From positions 1 through 23,054 of the forward strand of contig CAYWTM010000044.1 in the NCBI GenBank assembly GCA_964460185.1: a stretch of DNA of 23,054 bases, read 5' to 3'. This DNA is from JAVJPJ01 sp040217295. GTDB taxonomy: Bacteria > Pseudomonadota > Alphaproteobacteria > Rhodobacterales > Rhodobacteraceae. Made by a program: the position numbers and the translations under genes. The notes under the pieces were generated by a model. The model had not been told where the DNA came from. It saw only the letters and a list, made by a program, of their open reading frames with translations, and ran no database searches. Below are positions 1 through 7,665 of the stretch, in pieces (position 1 is the first letter of the stretch; every line of letters begins with the position of its first letter).

Positions 1-788
1 CCCCGCGCGGTCGCGATCACGTCCTCCACCAAGATGCCGAAGAACCGGCGCAAGGCCTCGTGCCGGCGCCGCCCGCGCGCCAGGCCGGGATACAAGCGGT
101 CGACCTCCTCGAAACAGGGGCCGACAATCGGCAGGTCCATCAGGTCTTCGGCGCTGAACAGGCGCGCGCGCAGCCCGTCATGGAGATCATGGTGGTTATA
201 GGCGATGTCATCGGCAATGGCGGCCACCTGCGCCTCGGCGCTGGCATGCGTGTGCAGTTCCAGATCATGCGCGTCGCAATATTGCGCCAGCGCCCAGGGG
301 ATCGGATCGGGCACGGGGCCGTTGTGTTTTGCAATACCTTCAAGGGTTTCCCAGCTGAGGTTCAAGCCATCGAACCCGGCATAGTGACGTTCCAGATGGG
401 TGACGATGCGGATGGCCTGCGCGTTGTGATCGAACCCGCCATAAGGTGTCATCAACGCCTGCAACGCATCCTCCCCTGTATGGCCGAAGGGGGGATGGCC
501 CAGATCATGGGCCAGCGCCACGGCCTCGGTCAGGTCCTCGTCAAGACCCAGTGCCCGGCTGATCGTACGGGCGACCTGCGCCACCTCCAGCGAATGGGTC
601 AGGCGGGTGCGAAAATAATCGCCCTCGTGTTCCACGAAGACCTGTGTCTTGTGCTTGAGGCGCCGAAACGCCGAGGAATGGATGATCCGGTCGCGATCGC
701 GCTGGAAAGGAGAGCGAAAAACGCTTTCCTCTTCCGGCACGCGGCGACCGCGTGTGGCCAGGGGATCACTTGCATAGGGCGCGCGCAT
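1..788 (-). CDS. dgt: Deoxyguanosinetriphosphate triphosphohydrolase-like protein (dGTPase), 3' end cut by window
   Basis: The protein belongs to the HD-domain dNTP triphosphohydrolases, which hydrolyse dNTPs to deoxynucleoside and triphosphate in the cytoplasm. Visible features are an N-terminal VFRSPFQRDRDRIIHSSAFRRLKHKTQV block, His65 in RTRLTHSLEVAQ, the HD pair His94-Asp95 in AHDLGHPPFGHTGE, and a later IADDIAYNHHDL block. These are the conserved metal-site and fold motifs of the family. The start at 788 gives the usual MRAPYASDP-type N-terminus of alphaproteobacterial members, and AAGGA lies about 10 bases upstream. The reading frame stays open to base 1, so only about 262 residues are seen. 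It diverges from the Fe-S carrier gene across 86 bases. The family call is secure; in vivo nucleotide preference cannot be read from sequence. Confidence 0.93.
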   Translation of the reverse strand, partial: MRAPYASDPLATRGRRVPEEESVFRSPFQRDRDRIIHSSAFRRLKHKTQVFVEHEGDYFRTRLTHSLEVAQVARTISRALGLDEDLTEAVALAHDLGHPPFGHTGEDALQALMTPYGGFDHNAQAIRIVTHLERHYAGFDGLNLSWETLEGIAKHNGPVPDPIPWALAQYCDAHDLELHTHASAEAQVAAIADDIAYNHHDLHDGLRARLFSAEDLMDLPIVGPCFEEVDRLYPGLARGRRRHEALRRFFGILVEDVIATAR

Positions 789-801
789 GTGTGTCTCATC
801 C

Positions 802-830
802 TTGTCGGCGTCGTTGTGGTTCCATATATC
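802..830 (+). promoter_or_regulatory. Candidate sigma70-type promoter for the Fe-S carrier gene
   Basis: TTGTCG (802-807) and TATATC (825-830) are separated by exactly 17 bases, each matching 4 of 6 consensus positions. This places transcription start near 837, about 38 bases before the ATG at 875. The AT-rich core at 824-829 is the only such island in the divergent dgt/Fe-S carrier spacer and might serve both directions. Based on motif match only. Confidence 0.4.
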
Positions 831-874
831 CATGGGCAACGAATTGCGACAGGCGCGCGAAAGGCCCTACTGTG

Positions 875-1213
875 ATGACGCTGACCCTGACCGTCCCCCC
901 CAAAGTCACCGAGCGGGCATTTGCCCGACTGGCAGAGATCAACGAGGCCTCGGGCGAGGCCAAGGCCCTGCGCGTCGCCGTCGAAGGCGGCGGGTGCTCC
1001 GGATTTCAATACGAGATCAAGCTCGACGATCCGTCCACCGATGACCTGGTGCTGGAAGGTGCCGGCCAGAAAGTCGTGGTCGACAGTGTTTCCCTGCCCT
1101 TCCTGGCGGACGCGGTGATCGACTTCACCGAGGAACTGATCGGCGCGCGGTTCACCATCGAGAACCCGAACGCGACGTCGTCTTGCGGGTGTGGCACGTC
1201 GTTTTCCATGTAA
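875..1213 (+). CDS. erpA: A-type iron-sulfur cluster carrier/insertion protein (HesB/IscA/ErpA family)
   Basis: This 112-residue cytoplasmic protein carries the three conserved cysteines of A-type carriers: Cys41 in GGGCSGFQY and Cys104/Cys106 in the C-terminal SSCGCGTSF. A-type carriers bind a 2Fe-2S or 4Fe-4S cluster through these residues and deliver it to apo-enzymes. The length and the GARFTIENPNA segment fit the family. The open frame extends upstream, but homology begins at the ATG at 875 (MTLTLTVPPKVTERA), which is taken as start; no strong Shine-Dalgarno sequence is visible. Assignment as ErpA rather than IscA or SufA is by analogy with the stand-alone copy beside dgt in related alphaproteobacteria; there is no isc or suf operon in view. 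Confidence 0.9.
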   Translation: MTLTLTVPPKVTERAFARLAEINEASGEAKALRVAVEGGGCSGFQYEIKLDDPSTDDLVLEGAGQKVVVDSVSLPFLADAVIDFTEELIGARFTIENPNATSSCGCGTSFSM

Positions 1214-1224
1214 TCGGCGCGGGC

Positions 1225-1238
1225 TTGATCCGTATCAA
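1225..1238. promoter_or_regulatory. FNR/FnrL-type binding site (perfect TTGAT-N4-ATCAA)
   Basis: TTGAT (1225-1229), CCGT, ATCAA (1234-1238) is a perfect match to the consensus of FNR/FnrL regulators, and the dyad extends one more base each side (CTTGAT/ATCAAG). It lies between the Fe-S carrier gene and the SpoIIAA-like gene. The centre at 1231.5 is about 63 bases before the ATG at 1295. If it acts as a class II activator site, transcription would start near 1273, leaving a 22-base leader that holds the AGGAG. The motif is directly seen; regulation is inferred. Confidence 0.65.
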
Positions 1239-1294
1239 GTCGTGCAACCGCCTGGATCGGCACACTGGGTGTGGGCCATGACAGGAGCATTCAC

Positions 1295-1702
1295 ATGAGC
1301 GACCCACGGTTTTCCGCCAAACGCGAGTCTGAGCATCTGCTGGTCATCGAAGGCAGCGGTCGGTTGGATGCCGTCAGCATGGAAGTCGCACTGGATATGC
1401 TGGTGCGCGAGATGGACGGGATGCATCACGCCGGCATCCTGATGCGCGATCAGGGGTTCGAATGGCCAACGCTTGCCGCCATCGGGGTCGAGTTGCGCCA
1501 TTGGGGCCAGATGATGGCCATGGTGCAAAAGATCGACCGCGTGGCGCTGGTGTCGTCCTCGCCTCTGATCCGCGGGGCCGCTTTGGTCGAAAGCGCGCTG
1601 ATCCCCAATCTGACGATCCGGAATTTCGATCCCGACCAGGAAAAAGCCGCGCGCGCCTGGCTGGCCGAAGGCGTCGCCGGTCGGTCGGGCAATCCCGCCT
1701 AG
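1295..1702 (+). CDS. SpoIIAA-like / STAS-related protein (DUF3478 type)
   Basis: This 135-residue soluble protein resembles the SpoIIAA-like family (PF11964), a STAS/SEC14-type fold of unknown biochemical role. The recognisable pattern is an N-terminal strand segment (HLLVIEGSGRLDAVSMEVALDMLV), a central GFEWPTLAAIGVELRHW segment, the KIDRVALVSSSPLIRGAALVESALIP stretch and a terminal DQEKAARAWL helix. No transmembrane segment or signal peptide is present. The ATG at 1295 is chosen because ACAGGAG lies 8 bases upstream; an in-frame GTG at 1271 has no comparable site. A perfect FNR box precedes it, so it may be induced at low oxygen (inference). Function is unknown; membership rests on pattern recognition. 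Confidence 0.75.
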   Translation: MSDPRFSAKRESEHLLVIEGSGRLDAVSMEVALDMLVREMDGMHHAGILMRDQGFEWPTLAAIGVELRHWGQMMAMVQKIDRVALVSSSPLIRGAALVESALIPNLTIRNFDPDQEKAARAWLAEGVAGRSGNPA

Positions 1703-1765
1703 ACCCCCTTGGCATCCGCGCCGGGGTCGGCAATGAATGGGGCACAGCCTGTAGGAGCGCGCCCC

Positions 1766-2548
1766 ATGAAGATCGCCACGTTCAATATCAATGGCATCAA
1801 GGCCCGGATCGATGCATTGAGCGATTGGTTGACCGAGTTCCAGCCTGACGTGGCATTGCTCCAGGAGATCAAGTCAGTCGATGAAAACTTCCCCCGGGAG
1901 GTGTTCGAGGACATGGGGTACCAGGTCGAAACCCATGGCCAGAAAAGCTTCAACGGGGTGGCGATCTTGTCGAAGCTGCCGCTGGAGGATATCAGCCGCG
2001 GCCTGCCCGGTGACGACAGCGACGAACAGGCCCGCTGGATCGAAGCAACGGTGATGGGCGAGACAACGGCGGTGCGCGTCTGCGGCCTTTATCTGCCCAA
2101 CGGAAACCCGGCGCCGGGCCCGAAATACGACTACAAACTCGCCTGGATGGCCCGGATGGAGGCGCATGCCCGCACCTTGCTGGAGGCAGAGATGCCGCTG
2201 ATCCTGGCGGGCGACTACAACATCATCCCGCAAGACGAGGATGCCGCCCGCCCCGAGGCATGGCGCGAAGATGCGCTGGCCCGCCCCGACAGCCGCGCCG
2301 CGTACCGGCGGATCTTGAATCTCGGGTTCACCGAAGCGATCCGCACCCGCAGCGCGCAAACCGGCCTGTATTCCTTTTGGGATTACCAGGCCGGCGCGTG
2401 GAACCGGAATGACGGCATTCGCATCGATCACCTTCTGTTGTCGCCGCAGGCCGCCGATCTGATGCACGATGCCGGCATCGACAGCGTGGTGCGGGGGCGC
2501 GAAAAACCGTCCGACCACGTGCCGGTCTGGATCGACCTGGCCGCCTGA
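1766..2548 (+). CDS. xthA: Exodeoxyribonuclease III / AP endonuclease (EEP family)
   Basis: This enzyme cuts DNA at abasic sites and degrades 3' ends during base-excision repair. The 260-residue protein has the full set of EEP-fold motifs: Asn7 in TFNINGIK, the metal-binding Glu34 in LLQEIK, YLPNGNP, the catalytic Asp and Asn of LAGDYNI, the IRIDHLLLS block and the terminal SDHVPVW with the catalytic His. Length is close to the E. coli enzyme (268 residues). The start at 1766 is preceded by TAGGAG and gives the canonical MKIATFNING N-terminus; the open frame upstream is not conserved-looking. It sits 63 bases after the SpoIIAA-like gene and 21 bases before the FAD oxidoreductase, so co-transcription is possible without a clear functional link. 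Confidence 0.95.
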   Translation: MKIATFNINGIKARIDALSDWLTEFQPDVALLQEIKSVDENFPREVFEDMGYQVETHGQKSFNGVAILSKLPLEDISRGLPGDDSDEQARWIEATVMGETTAVRVCGLYLPNGNPAPGPKYDYKLAWMARMEAHARTLLEAEMPLILAGDYNIIPQDEDAARPEAWREDALARPDSRAAYRRILNLGFTEAIRTRSAQTGLYSFWDYQAGAWNRNDGIRIDHLLLSPQAADLMHDAGIDSVVRGREKPSDHVPVWIDLAA

Positions 2549-2569
2549 CGAAACCAAGGGAGATCGAGG

Positions 2570-3874
2570 ATGAGCCAAACCGCGGACGCCATCGTGATCG
2601 GGGCCGGCGTGATCGGCGCCGCCGTGGCCTATGAACTGGCCAGGGGCGGGCGCAAGGTGATGTCCATCGATGCCAAGGGGGCGGCAGGCCACGGGTCCAC
2701 TGCGGGCAGTTGCGCAATCATCCGGGTCCATTATTCCACGCTCGAAGGCTGCGCGATGGCGTGGGAAGGCTACCATGATTGGGCGGACTGGCGGGCCTAT
2801 CTGGGCGCATCCCCGGACGAGACCCTGGCCGAATTCCGGCAAACCGGATGCCTGGTCATGAAGACGGAAAGCAACAATTTCCTGACGCGCCACATGGAGA
2901 TGAGCCGCGCGCTGGACTGCCCGTTCGAGCAATGGGACGCGGCCACCATCACCGACCGGTTGCCGATGTACCGCATGGACCGCTTCGCGCCGGCCAAGCG
3001 CATGGATGAGGACGGATTTGGCCAGCCCACGGGCGGGGCGCTGACGGGCGGTGTCTTCTGGAAGACGGCCGGATATGTGACCGACCCGGCCCTGTCCGCC
3101 CAGAACATCGCCGCCGCCGCCCAGCGCCATGGCGCTGTGATCCGGTTCAATTCCAGGGTCGTCGAGATCCTGCAGGCGGGCGGGCGGGTCTCGGGCGTGA
3201 AACTGTCCGATGGCGCCGCGATCCACGCCCCCGTCGTGGTCAATGTAGGCGGCCCGTCCAGCGCGCGGCTGAATGCCATGGCGGGCGTGTTGGACGACAT
3301 GACGATCCGGACCCGTCCGCTCAGACAGGAGGTCGTCCATGTGCCCGCGCCCGAAGGGTTCGATTTCGAGAACGACGGCCTTGTCATCTCGGACAGCGAT
3401 ATATCGTGCTATTGCAGGCCAGAACATGGCAACCACATCCTGATCGGGTCGGAAGACCCGGACTGCGATACGCATCAATGGGTCGATGACAGCGACTGGT
3501 CCGCGGACTTCACCGATCAATGGACAACGCAGGCATTGCGCTTTGCACAGCGGATGCCAAGCCTTGGCATCCCCAGCCGGATGCGCGGTGTGGTGGAGCT
3601 TTATGACGCCTCCACCGACTGGATCCCGATTTATGACCGATCCGCGCTCGACGGGTTCTACATGGCCTGCGGATCAAGTGGGAACCAGTACAAGAACGCC
3701 CCCGTTGCGGGCCGGCTGATGGCGCAACTGATCGAATATTGCGAGGCGGGCGGCGATCATGATGGCGATCCGATGCCGTTCCGGCTGAACCATATCGATC
3801 GCGAGATCAACGCCGGGTTCTTTTCGCGCAAACGCAAGATCAACCAGGATTCAAGCTTTAGCGTCCTCGGATAA
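2570..3874 (+). CDS. FAD-dependent oxidoreductase, DAO family (glycine/D-amino-acid/sarcosine oxidase-like)
   Basis: This 434-residue protein has the N-terminal Rossmann fingerprint AIVIGAGVIGAAVAYELARGG (GxGxxG at residues 11-16) followed by the acidic SIDA strand end, typical of FAD binding in the DAO family (PF01266). A central strand pair (VVVNVGGPSSARLNAMAG) and the C-terminal GFYMACGSSGNQYKNAPVAGRLMAQLI motif match the second FAD-contact region of sarcosine/glycine oxidase and DadA-like enzymes. Such enzymes oxidise secondary or D-amino acids; the substrate here cannot be deduced. There is no signal peptide. The start is supported by AAGGGAGA about 8 bases upstream. The 60-residue tail ending FFSRKRKINQDSSFSVLG may be specific to a subgroup. 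It is convergent with the sulfur operon after a 46-base gap with no clear terminator. Confidence 0.88.
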   Translation: MSQTADAIVIGAGVIGAAVAYELARGGRKVMSIDAKGAAGHGSTAGSCAIIRVHYSTLEGCAMAWEGYHDWADWRAYLGASPDETLAEFRQTGCLVMKTESNNFLTRHMEMSRALDCPFEQWDAATITDRLPMYRMDRFAPAKRMDEDGFGQPTGGALTGGVFWKTAGYVTDPALSAQNIAAAAQRHGAVIRFNSRVVEILQAGGRVSGVKLSDGAAIHAPVVVNVGGPSSARLNAMAGVLDDMTIRTRPLRQEVVHVPAPEGFDFENDGLVISDSDISCYCRPEHGNHILIGSEDPDCDTHQWVDDSDWSADFTDQWTTQALRFAQRMPSLGIPSRMRGVVELYDASTDWIPIYDRSALDGFYMACGSSGNQYKNAPVAGRLMAQLIEYCEAGGDHDGDPMPFRLNHIDREINAGFFSRKRKINQDSSFSVLG

Positions 3875-3920
3875 CGGGGCGGTGCGGCGGCACACGACAA
3901 CGGTCCCACGGCCAGTCACG

Positions 3921-4805
3921 CTACAACCCGTTCACCGGCACCTTCAGGACCGGATTGCCGTTATCGTCGCGCGGGATTTCACCGGCGCGCATATTCACCT
4001 GCAGGGACGGGATGATCAGTTTCGGCATCGCAAGCTGCGCGTCGCGTTCCGTGCGGAAGGCGATGAACTCGTTCCGCGTCTTGCCTCCTCCGACATGGAT
4101 ATTGTGGGCCTTTTCCTCGGCCACGGTGGTTTCCCAACGGATATCGCGGCCGTTGGGGCCGTAATCATGGCAGATGAACAGCCGCATGTCGTCGGGCAGG
4201 CTCAACACCTTCTGGATGGAATCATATAGCTCGCCCGCGTCGCCGCCGGGAAAGTCCGCGCGCGCCGATCCTCCATCGGGCATGAACAGGGTATCGCCCA
4301 CGAAGGCCGCATCCCCCATAACGTGTACCATGCACGCGGGCGTGTGGCCCGGCGTGTAGATGGCAAAGCAGGGCATCTGCCCTACCATGTAGGTATCACC
4401 GTCCTTGAACAGCTTGTCGAATTGCGATCCGTCACGCTGAAACTCGGTGCCTTCGTTGAAGATCTTGCCGAAGGTGTCCTGAATGACGGTGATCTTTTCG
4501 CCGACCCCGATCTTGCCGCCCAGCTTTTGCTGGATGTAGGGGGCGCCGGACAGGTGGTCGGCATGGACATGCGTCTCGATCAGCCATTCGAGGGTCAGAC
4601 CCCTGTCCACGATATACGCGATGACCTGATCGGCGTTGTCATAGGTGATGCGCCCGGCGGCGTAGTCGATATCCATGACGCTGTCGATCACCGCACAGGC
4701 GCTGCTGTCGGGGTCCTTGACCACGTAGGTCACGGTGTTGGTGGCCGCGTCAAAGAACGCTTTCACCTCGGGCACGATATCCATCTTCACGCGGTCGTCG
4801 GTCAT
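3921..4805 (-). CDS. MBL-fold metallo-hydrolase, Blh/persulfide-dioxygenase-like
   Basis: This 294-residue metallo-beta-lactamase-fold protein carries the HxHxDH motif (His79, His81, Asp83, His84 in ETHVHADHLSGA), then IYTPGHTPACMVH, FVGDTLF with the bridging Asp and LFICHDYGPNG with the last His ligand. This layout resembles ETHE1/Blh persulfide dioxygenases, which oxidise glutathione persulfide to sulfite during sulfide detoxification. The frame stays open to 5150, but the ATG at 4805 has AGGAAGGA just upstream, and the upstream part overlaps another gene. It is the last gene of a minus-strand operon with two YeeE/YedE-type membrane proteins, a grouping known from BigR-regulated Blh clusters. 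The sulfur role is inferred from this context; general hydrolase activity remains possible. Confidence 0.86.
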   Translation of the reverse strand: MTDDRVKMDIVPEVKAFFDAATNTVTYVVKDPDSSACAVIDSVMDIDYAAGRITYDNADQVIAYIVDRGLTLEWLIETHVHADHLSGAPYIQQKLGGKIGVGEKITVIQDTFGKIFNEGTEFQRDGSQFDKLFKDGDTYMVGQMPCFAIYTPGHTPACMVHVMGDAAFVGDTLFMPDGGSARADFPGGDAGELYDSIQKVLSLPDDMRLFICHDYGPNGRDIRWETTVAEEKAHNIHVGGGKTRNEFIAFRTERDAQLAMPKLIIPSLQVNMRAGEIPRDDNGNPVLKVPVNGL

Positions 4806-4828
4806 GTCGCCGTCCTTCCTGTCGGGCC

Positions 4829-5260
4829 TCAGTGGAAGGCGCGACCAAATCCTCGCGCCTGCAGGGTCTTTGCGCCCAGAATGCCAACAATCAGCGCGCC
4901 CGTGAAGATGAAGACATCGGCAATCCCCGTTCCAAGCGCCGGAAGCGCCCCACCGGGGCAAAATCCCGCCATCCCCCAGCCCACGCCGAACAGGGCCGAA
5001 CCCGCAACAAGACGGGCGTCGATCTGCGCTGACAAAGGCAGGTGAAACCGCCCCCCAAAGACCGGCTCGCCCCGCCCGAAGACCACGCGGTAGCCCAACC
5101 CTGTCACGGCCAGAGCCCCACCCATCACGAAAGCGAGGCTCGGGTCCCACGTGCCCGCGATATCAAAGAAATTCAGGACTTTGGCCGGGTTGGCCATGCC
5201 CGAGATGACGATCCCGAGCCCGAAAATCAGTCCGATGCAGAAGATCAAGACCAGACGCAT
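4829..5260 (-). CDS. YeeE/YedE-family membrane protein (half-size, second subunit)
   Basis: This 143-residue integral membrane protein has about four hydrophobic segments: LVLIFCIGLIFGLGIVISGM, LAFVMGGALAVTGLGY, ARLVAGSALFGVGWGMAGFCPGGAL and DVFIFTGALIVGILGAKTL. The GMxNPxKVLNFFD segment and the GWGMAGFCPGGAL loop with a single Cys are hallmarks of the YeeE/YedE (DUF395/DUF6691) family linked to thiosulfate or other sulfur-compound uptake. It is half the length of fused TsuA-type transporters and probably pairs with the other half encoded just upstream. The start at 5260 follows the upstream stop after four bases, so the two are translationally close, and the MBL gene follows after 23 bases. 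The exact substrate is inferred only. Confidence 0.86.
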   Translation of the reverse strand: MRLVLIFCIGLIFGLGIVISGMANPAKVLNFFDIAGTWDPSLAFVMGGALAVTGLGYRVVFGRGEPVFGGRFHLPLSAQIDARLVAGSALFGVGWGMAGFCPGGALPALGTGIADVFIFTGALIVGILGAKTLQARGFGRAFH

Positions 5261-5264
5261 GCCC

Positions 5265-5699
5265 CTACCCCCCGATCACGTGGCGGATCACGAAGACGGT
5301 CGCGATGCAGCTTGCCATGAAGACCAGCGTCGCGACGATCGACCGGGGCGACAGGCGCGCAATGCCGCAGACCCCATGACCGGATGTGCAGCCGCCCCCG
5401 AAGGTCACCCCCACGCCCACGACCAATCCCCCCAGAATCAGCATCGGCGTGGACACCGGCACGCTGACCTCGGGCATTCTGCCCGTGATCAAGAGATAGA
5501 CGAGGGGTGCCGTGAGCATCCCCAAAAGCAACACCAGCCGCCAGGTCGCATCGGCCCGGCTGACCGGTGCCACCAGTCCGGCCAGTACGCCGGTCGCCCC
5601 CATGACCCGACCTGATACCAGCATCAGCAAGACCGCAGAGGTTCCGATCAAGAGACCACCCCCAAGGGATTGCCATGGCGTGAATGCCGTCTCGAACAT
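5265..5699 (-). CDS. YeeE/YedE-family membrane protein (half-size, first subunit)
   Basis: This 144-residue membrane protein has hydrophobic segments at roughly residues 10-42, 54-75, 85-104 and 122-142. The loop GGGCTSGHGVCGIARLSPRS carries the Cys-x-Ser-Gly-His-Gly-x-Cys-Gly signature of YeeE/YedE proteins; these cysteines relay sulfur compounds in TsuA-type thiosulfate importers. The ATG at 5699 is preceded by AAAGGAGA, an excellent ribosome site, so the longer open frame to 5987 is rejected. It is the first gene of the minus-strand operon. No ArsR-type BigR/SqrR regulator gene is adjacent, although such regulators commonly lead these operons. The partner subunit begins four bases after this stop. 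Confidence 0.87.
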   Translation of the reverse strand: MFETAFTPWQSLGGGLLIGTSAVLLMLVSGRVMGATGVLAGLVAPVSRADATWRLVLLLGMLTAPLVYLLITGRMPEVSVPVSTPMLILGGLVVGVGVTFGGGCTSGHGVCGIARLSPRSIVATLVFMASCIATVFVIRHVIGG

Positions 5700-5904
5700 G
5701 CCGCGTCTCCTTTGTATCGGTCCTGCTGGCGGCCCCACGGGCGAAGAGGGGCGCCGACGGTTCGTCCCGCAATTGTTCAAACGCCCGATTTCAGAGCGAT
5801 AACCGGGCCAAGACCCGGATATGGGAACAGAGATCGGGTGGACAAGCCCGAAAACACGGCCATACTCACGCCCGGTTCTATTCATAACGAACAGGGAGTT
5901 TAAT

Positions 5905-7494
5905 ATGACCATGCGTTTTGCCGCCTTCGGGGCGGCACTTCTGGCGACCACGGCACTGACCGCGGCCGCTGCATCGGCCGAAACCATCCGCTGGGCTCGC
6001 GCAGCCGAAGCCTTGACCCTCGATCCCCATTCTCAGAACGAGGGACCGACAACCACGCTGATGCATCAGATCTACGAGCCGCTGATCATCCGGAACATGG
6101 AAGGCGCGATGGAGCCTGCGCTTGCGACCTCGTGGGAGCCATCTGCAGAAGATCCCAATGTCTGGGTGTTCCAACTGCGCGAGGGCGTGACCTTTCACGG
6201 CGGACAGGCATTCGACGCAGCCGACGTCGTGTTTTCGTTGAACCGCGCGCGGACGGAGGCCTCGAACTTCAAGGAACTCCTGACGGGCGTGACCGAAGTG
6301 CGCGCCACGGGCGACTACACTGTCGAGGTTGTCACCGACGGCCCCAACCCGCTGCTTGCCAACAACCTGACCAACATCATGATGCTGGACGAGGGCTGGG
6401 CGACGGAGAACGGCACCGAGGCAGTTCAGGATTACGCCGCCGGTGAAGACACCTACGCCGCGCGCAATACCAACGGCACCGGGCCTTTCGTTCTTCAGTC
6501 CCGTACCGCCGACGTGGAAACCGTGCTGACCCAGAACCCCGATTACTGGGGCATCGGCACCTTCCCGCTGGACGTGACCGAAATCATCTTTACCCCGATC
6601 CAGAACCCCGCGACCCGCGTGGCCGCGCTTTTGGGCGGAAGCGTTGATTTCATCCAGGACGTGCCTGTGCAGGATCTGGCCGGCGTCAGCAATGCCGACG
6701 GGATCGGCCTCGCCACCGCCGCGCAGAACCGGGTGATCTTTTTCGGCATGAATGTCGGCGATGATGATCTGACCCTCGACAACATCGAAGGCGCGAACCC
6801 CTTCGCCGATGTCCGAGTGCGTCAGGCAATCGACATCGCGATCAACCGCGAAGCGATCCAGCAGGTCGTGATGCGCGGCCAATCGGCGCCTGCCGGTGTG
6901 ATCGCGCCGCCGCCGGTCAACGGCTGGACAGCCGAACTCGATGCCTATCCTGCCTATGACGTCGCAGCCGCACAGGCCCTGATGGCCGAAGCCGGATATG
7001 GCGATGGCTTCTCGATCCAGCTGGACTGCCCGAACGATCGCTACATCAACGACGAAGCGATCTGTCAGGCCGCCGTGGGCATGCTTGCCCAGATCGGCAT
7101 CGACGTGTCCTTGTCGGCCCTGCCCCGCGCGCAGCACTTCCCGCTGATCGCCAACCTCGAGACGGATTTCTATCTTCTGGGCTGGGGTGTTCCGACCTAT
7201 GATGCGGAATATGTCTTCAACTTCCTGTACCATGGCCGCACCGATGGCCGTGGATCGTGGAACGGCACGCGTTTCGATGACCCCGAGATGAACGAGATGA
7301 CCGCCTCGCTGACGTCGAACACAGACCTGGCGGCACGCGATCAGACCATCGCGGACCTGTTCGCCATGGCCGAGGAAGAACTGATCTACATCCCGATCCA
7401 CAACCAGGTGCTGAACTGGGGGATCTCGGACGCTTGGTCCACCGTGGTGGATGCCGACGATCAGGTGAAGTTCAAGTATTTCACGATGAACTGA
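5905..7494 (+). CDS. ABC transporter substrate-binding protein, family 5 (peptide/nickel/oligopeptide type), stand-alone
   Basis: This 529-residue protein is a cluster C (SBP_bac_5) periplasmic binding protein. Residues 1-25 form a Sec signal peptide (MTMRFAAFGAALLATTALTAAAASA) with a likely cut before ETIRW. The family pattern follows: LTLDPHS, LIIRNMEGAMEPALATSWEP, WVFQLREGVTFHGGQAFDAADVVFSL, the NGTGPFVLQS loop and ADVRVRQAIDIAINREAI. The ATG at 5905 is preceded by CAGGGAG. No permease or ATPase gene is linked; a strong terminator follows at once. It aligns through much of its length with the binding protein at 14709 (shared blocks include TPxQNxxTxVAALL, VPVQD, ANPFxDVRVRQA and CxNDRYxNDEA), so it is a paralogue that may dock onto the same permeases. 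The ligand is unknown. No convincing promoter or operator was found in the 205-base divergent spacer. Confidence 0.92.
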   Translation: MTMRFAAFGAALLATTALTAAAASAETIRWARAAEALTLDPHSQNEGPTTTLMHQIYEPLIIRNMEGAMEPALATSWEPSAEDPNVWVFQLREGVTFHGGQAFDAADVVFSLNRARTEASNFKELLTGVTEVRATGDYTVEVVTDGPNPLLANNLTNIMMLDEGWATENGTEAVQDYAAGEDTYAARNTNGTGPFVLQSRTADVETVLTQNPDYWGIGTFPLDVTEIIFTPIQNPATRVAALLGGSVDFIQDVPVQDLAGVSNADGIGLATAAQNRVIFFGMNVGDDDLTLDNIEGANPFADVRVRQAIDIAINREAIQQVVMRGQSAPAGVIAPPPVNGWTAELDAYPAYDVAAAQALMAEAGYGDGFSIQLDCPNDRYINDEAICQAAVGMLAQIGIDVSLSALPRAQHFPLIANLETDFYLLGWGVPTYDAEYVFNFLYHGRTDGRGSWNGTRFDDPEMNEMTASLTSNTDLAARDQTIADLFAMAEEELIYIPIHNQVLNWGISDAWSTVVDADDQVKFKYFTMN

Positions 7495-7521
7495 TCCACG
7501 ATCCATCGGATCTGATCCATT

Positions 7522-7552
7522 GCCCGGAGCGCCACGGCGCTCCGGGCTTTTT
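7522..7552 (+). terminator. Strong intrinsic terminator after the stand-alone binding protein
   Basis: GCCCGGAGCGCC (7522-7533) pairs perfectly with GGCGCTCCGGGC (7536-7547) and is followed by five T residues (7548-7552). This GC-rich stem with a U-tract, 28 bases after the stop codon, is a textbook Rho-independent terminator. It ends the transcript from 5905 and supports the view that the binding protein is monocistronic. The minus-strand phosphatase gene ends about 110 bases further on. Confidence 0.92.
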
Positions 7553-7665
7553 ATTGGGGCAAACGTCCCAACGTCAGCCGCCATCCTGCCACGACCGGAA
7601 CCGTTCCCGCCGTGATCAGGGTCACCGACATCATGTTGAGTTTGCCGATACCGCCACTCTTCAGG

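Noticed and set aside
3921..5150. Single 409-residue protein formed by the MBL gene with a long N-terminal extension
   Set aside because: The extension overlaps the YeeE-type gene in another frame, and the ATG at 4805 has a strong ribosome site and matches the family start.
5875..5892. GTTC-N10-GAAC dyad before the binding protein at 5905, considered as a BigR/SqrR-type site
   Set aside because: Arms are only four bases and the spacing differs from the ATTC-N8-GAAT pattern I know; expected by chance.
5878..7584. 568-codon minus-strand open frame opposite the binding protein at 5905
   Set aside because: Antisense shadow of a clear secreted binding protein; it also crosses the terminator hairpin and shows no known motif.
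7551..7640. 27-residue hydrophobic open frame (MMSVTLITAGTVPVVAG...) after the phosphatase gene on the minus strand
   Set aside because: No convincing ribosome site, it runs into the opposite terminator region, and it is too short to support without conservation data.
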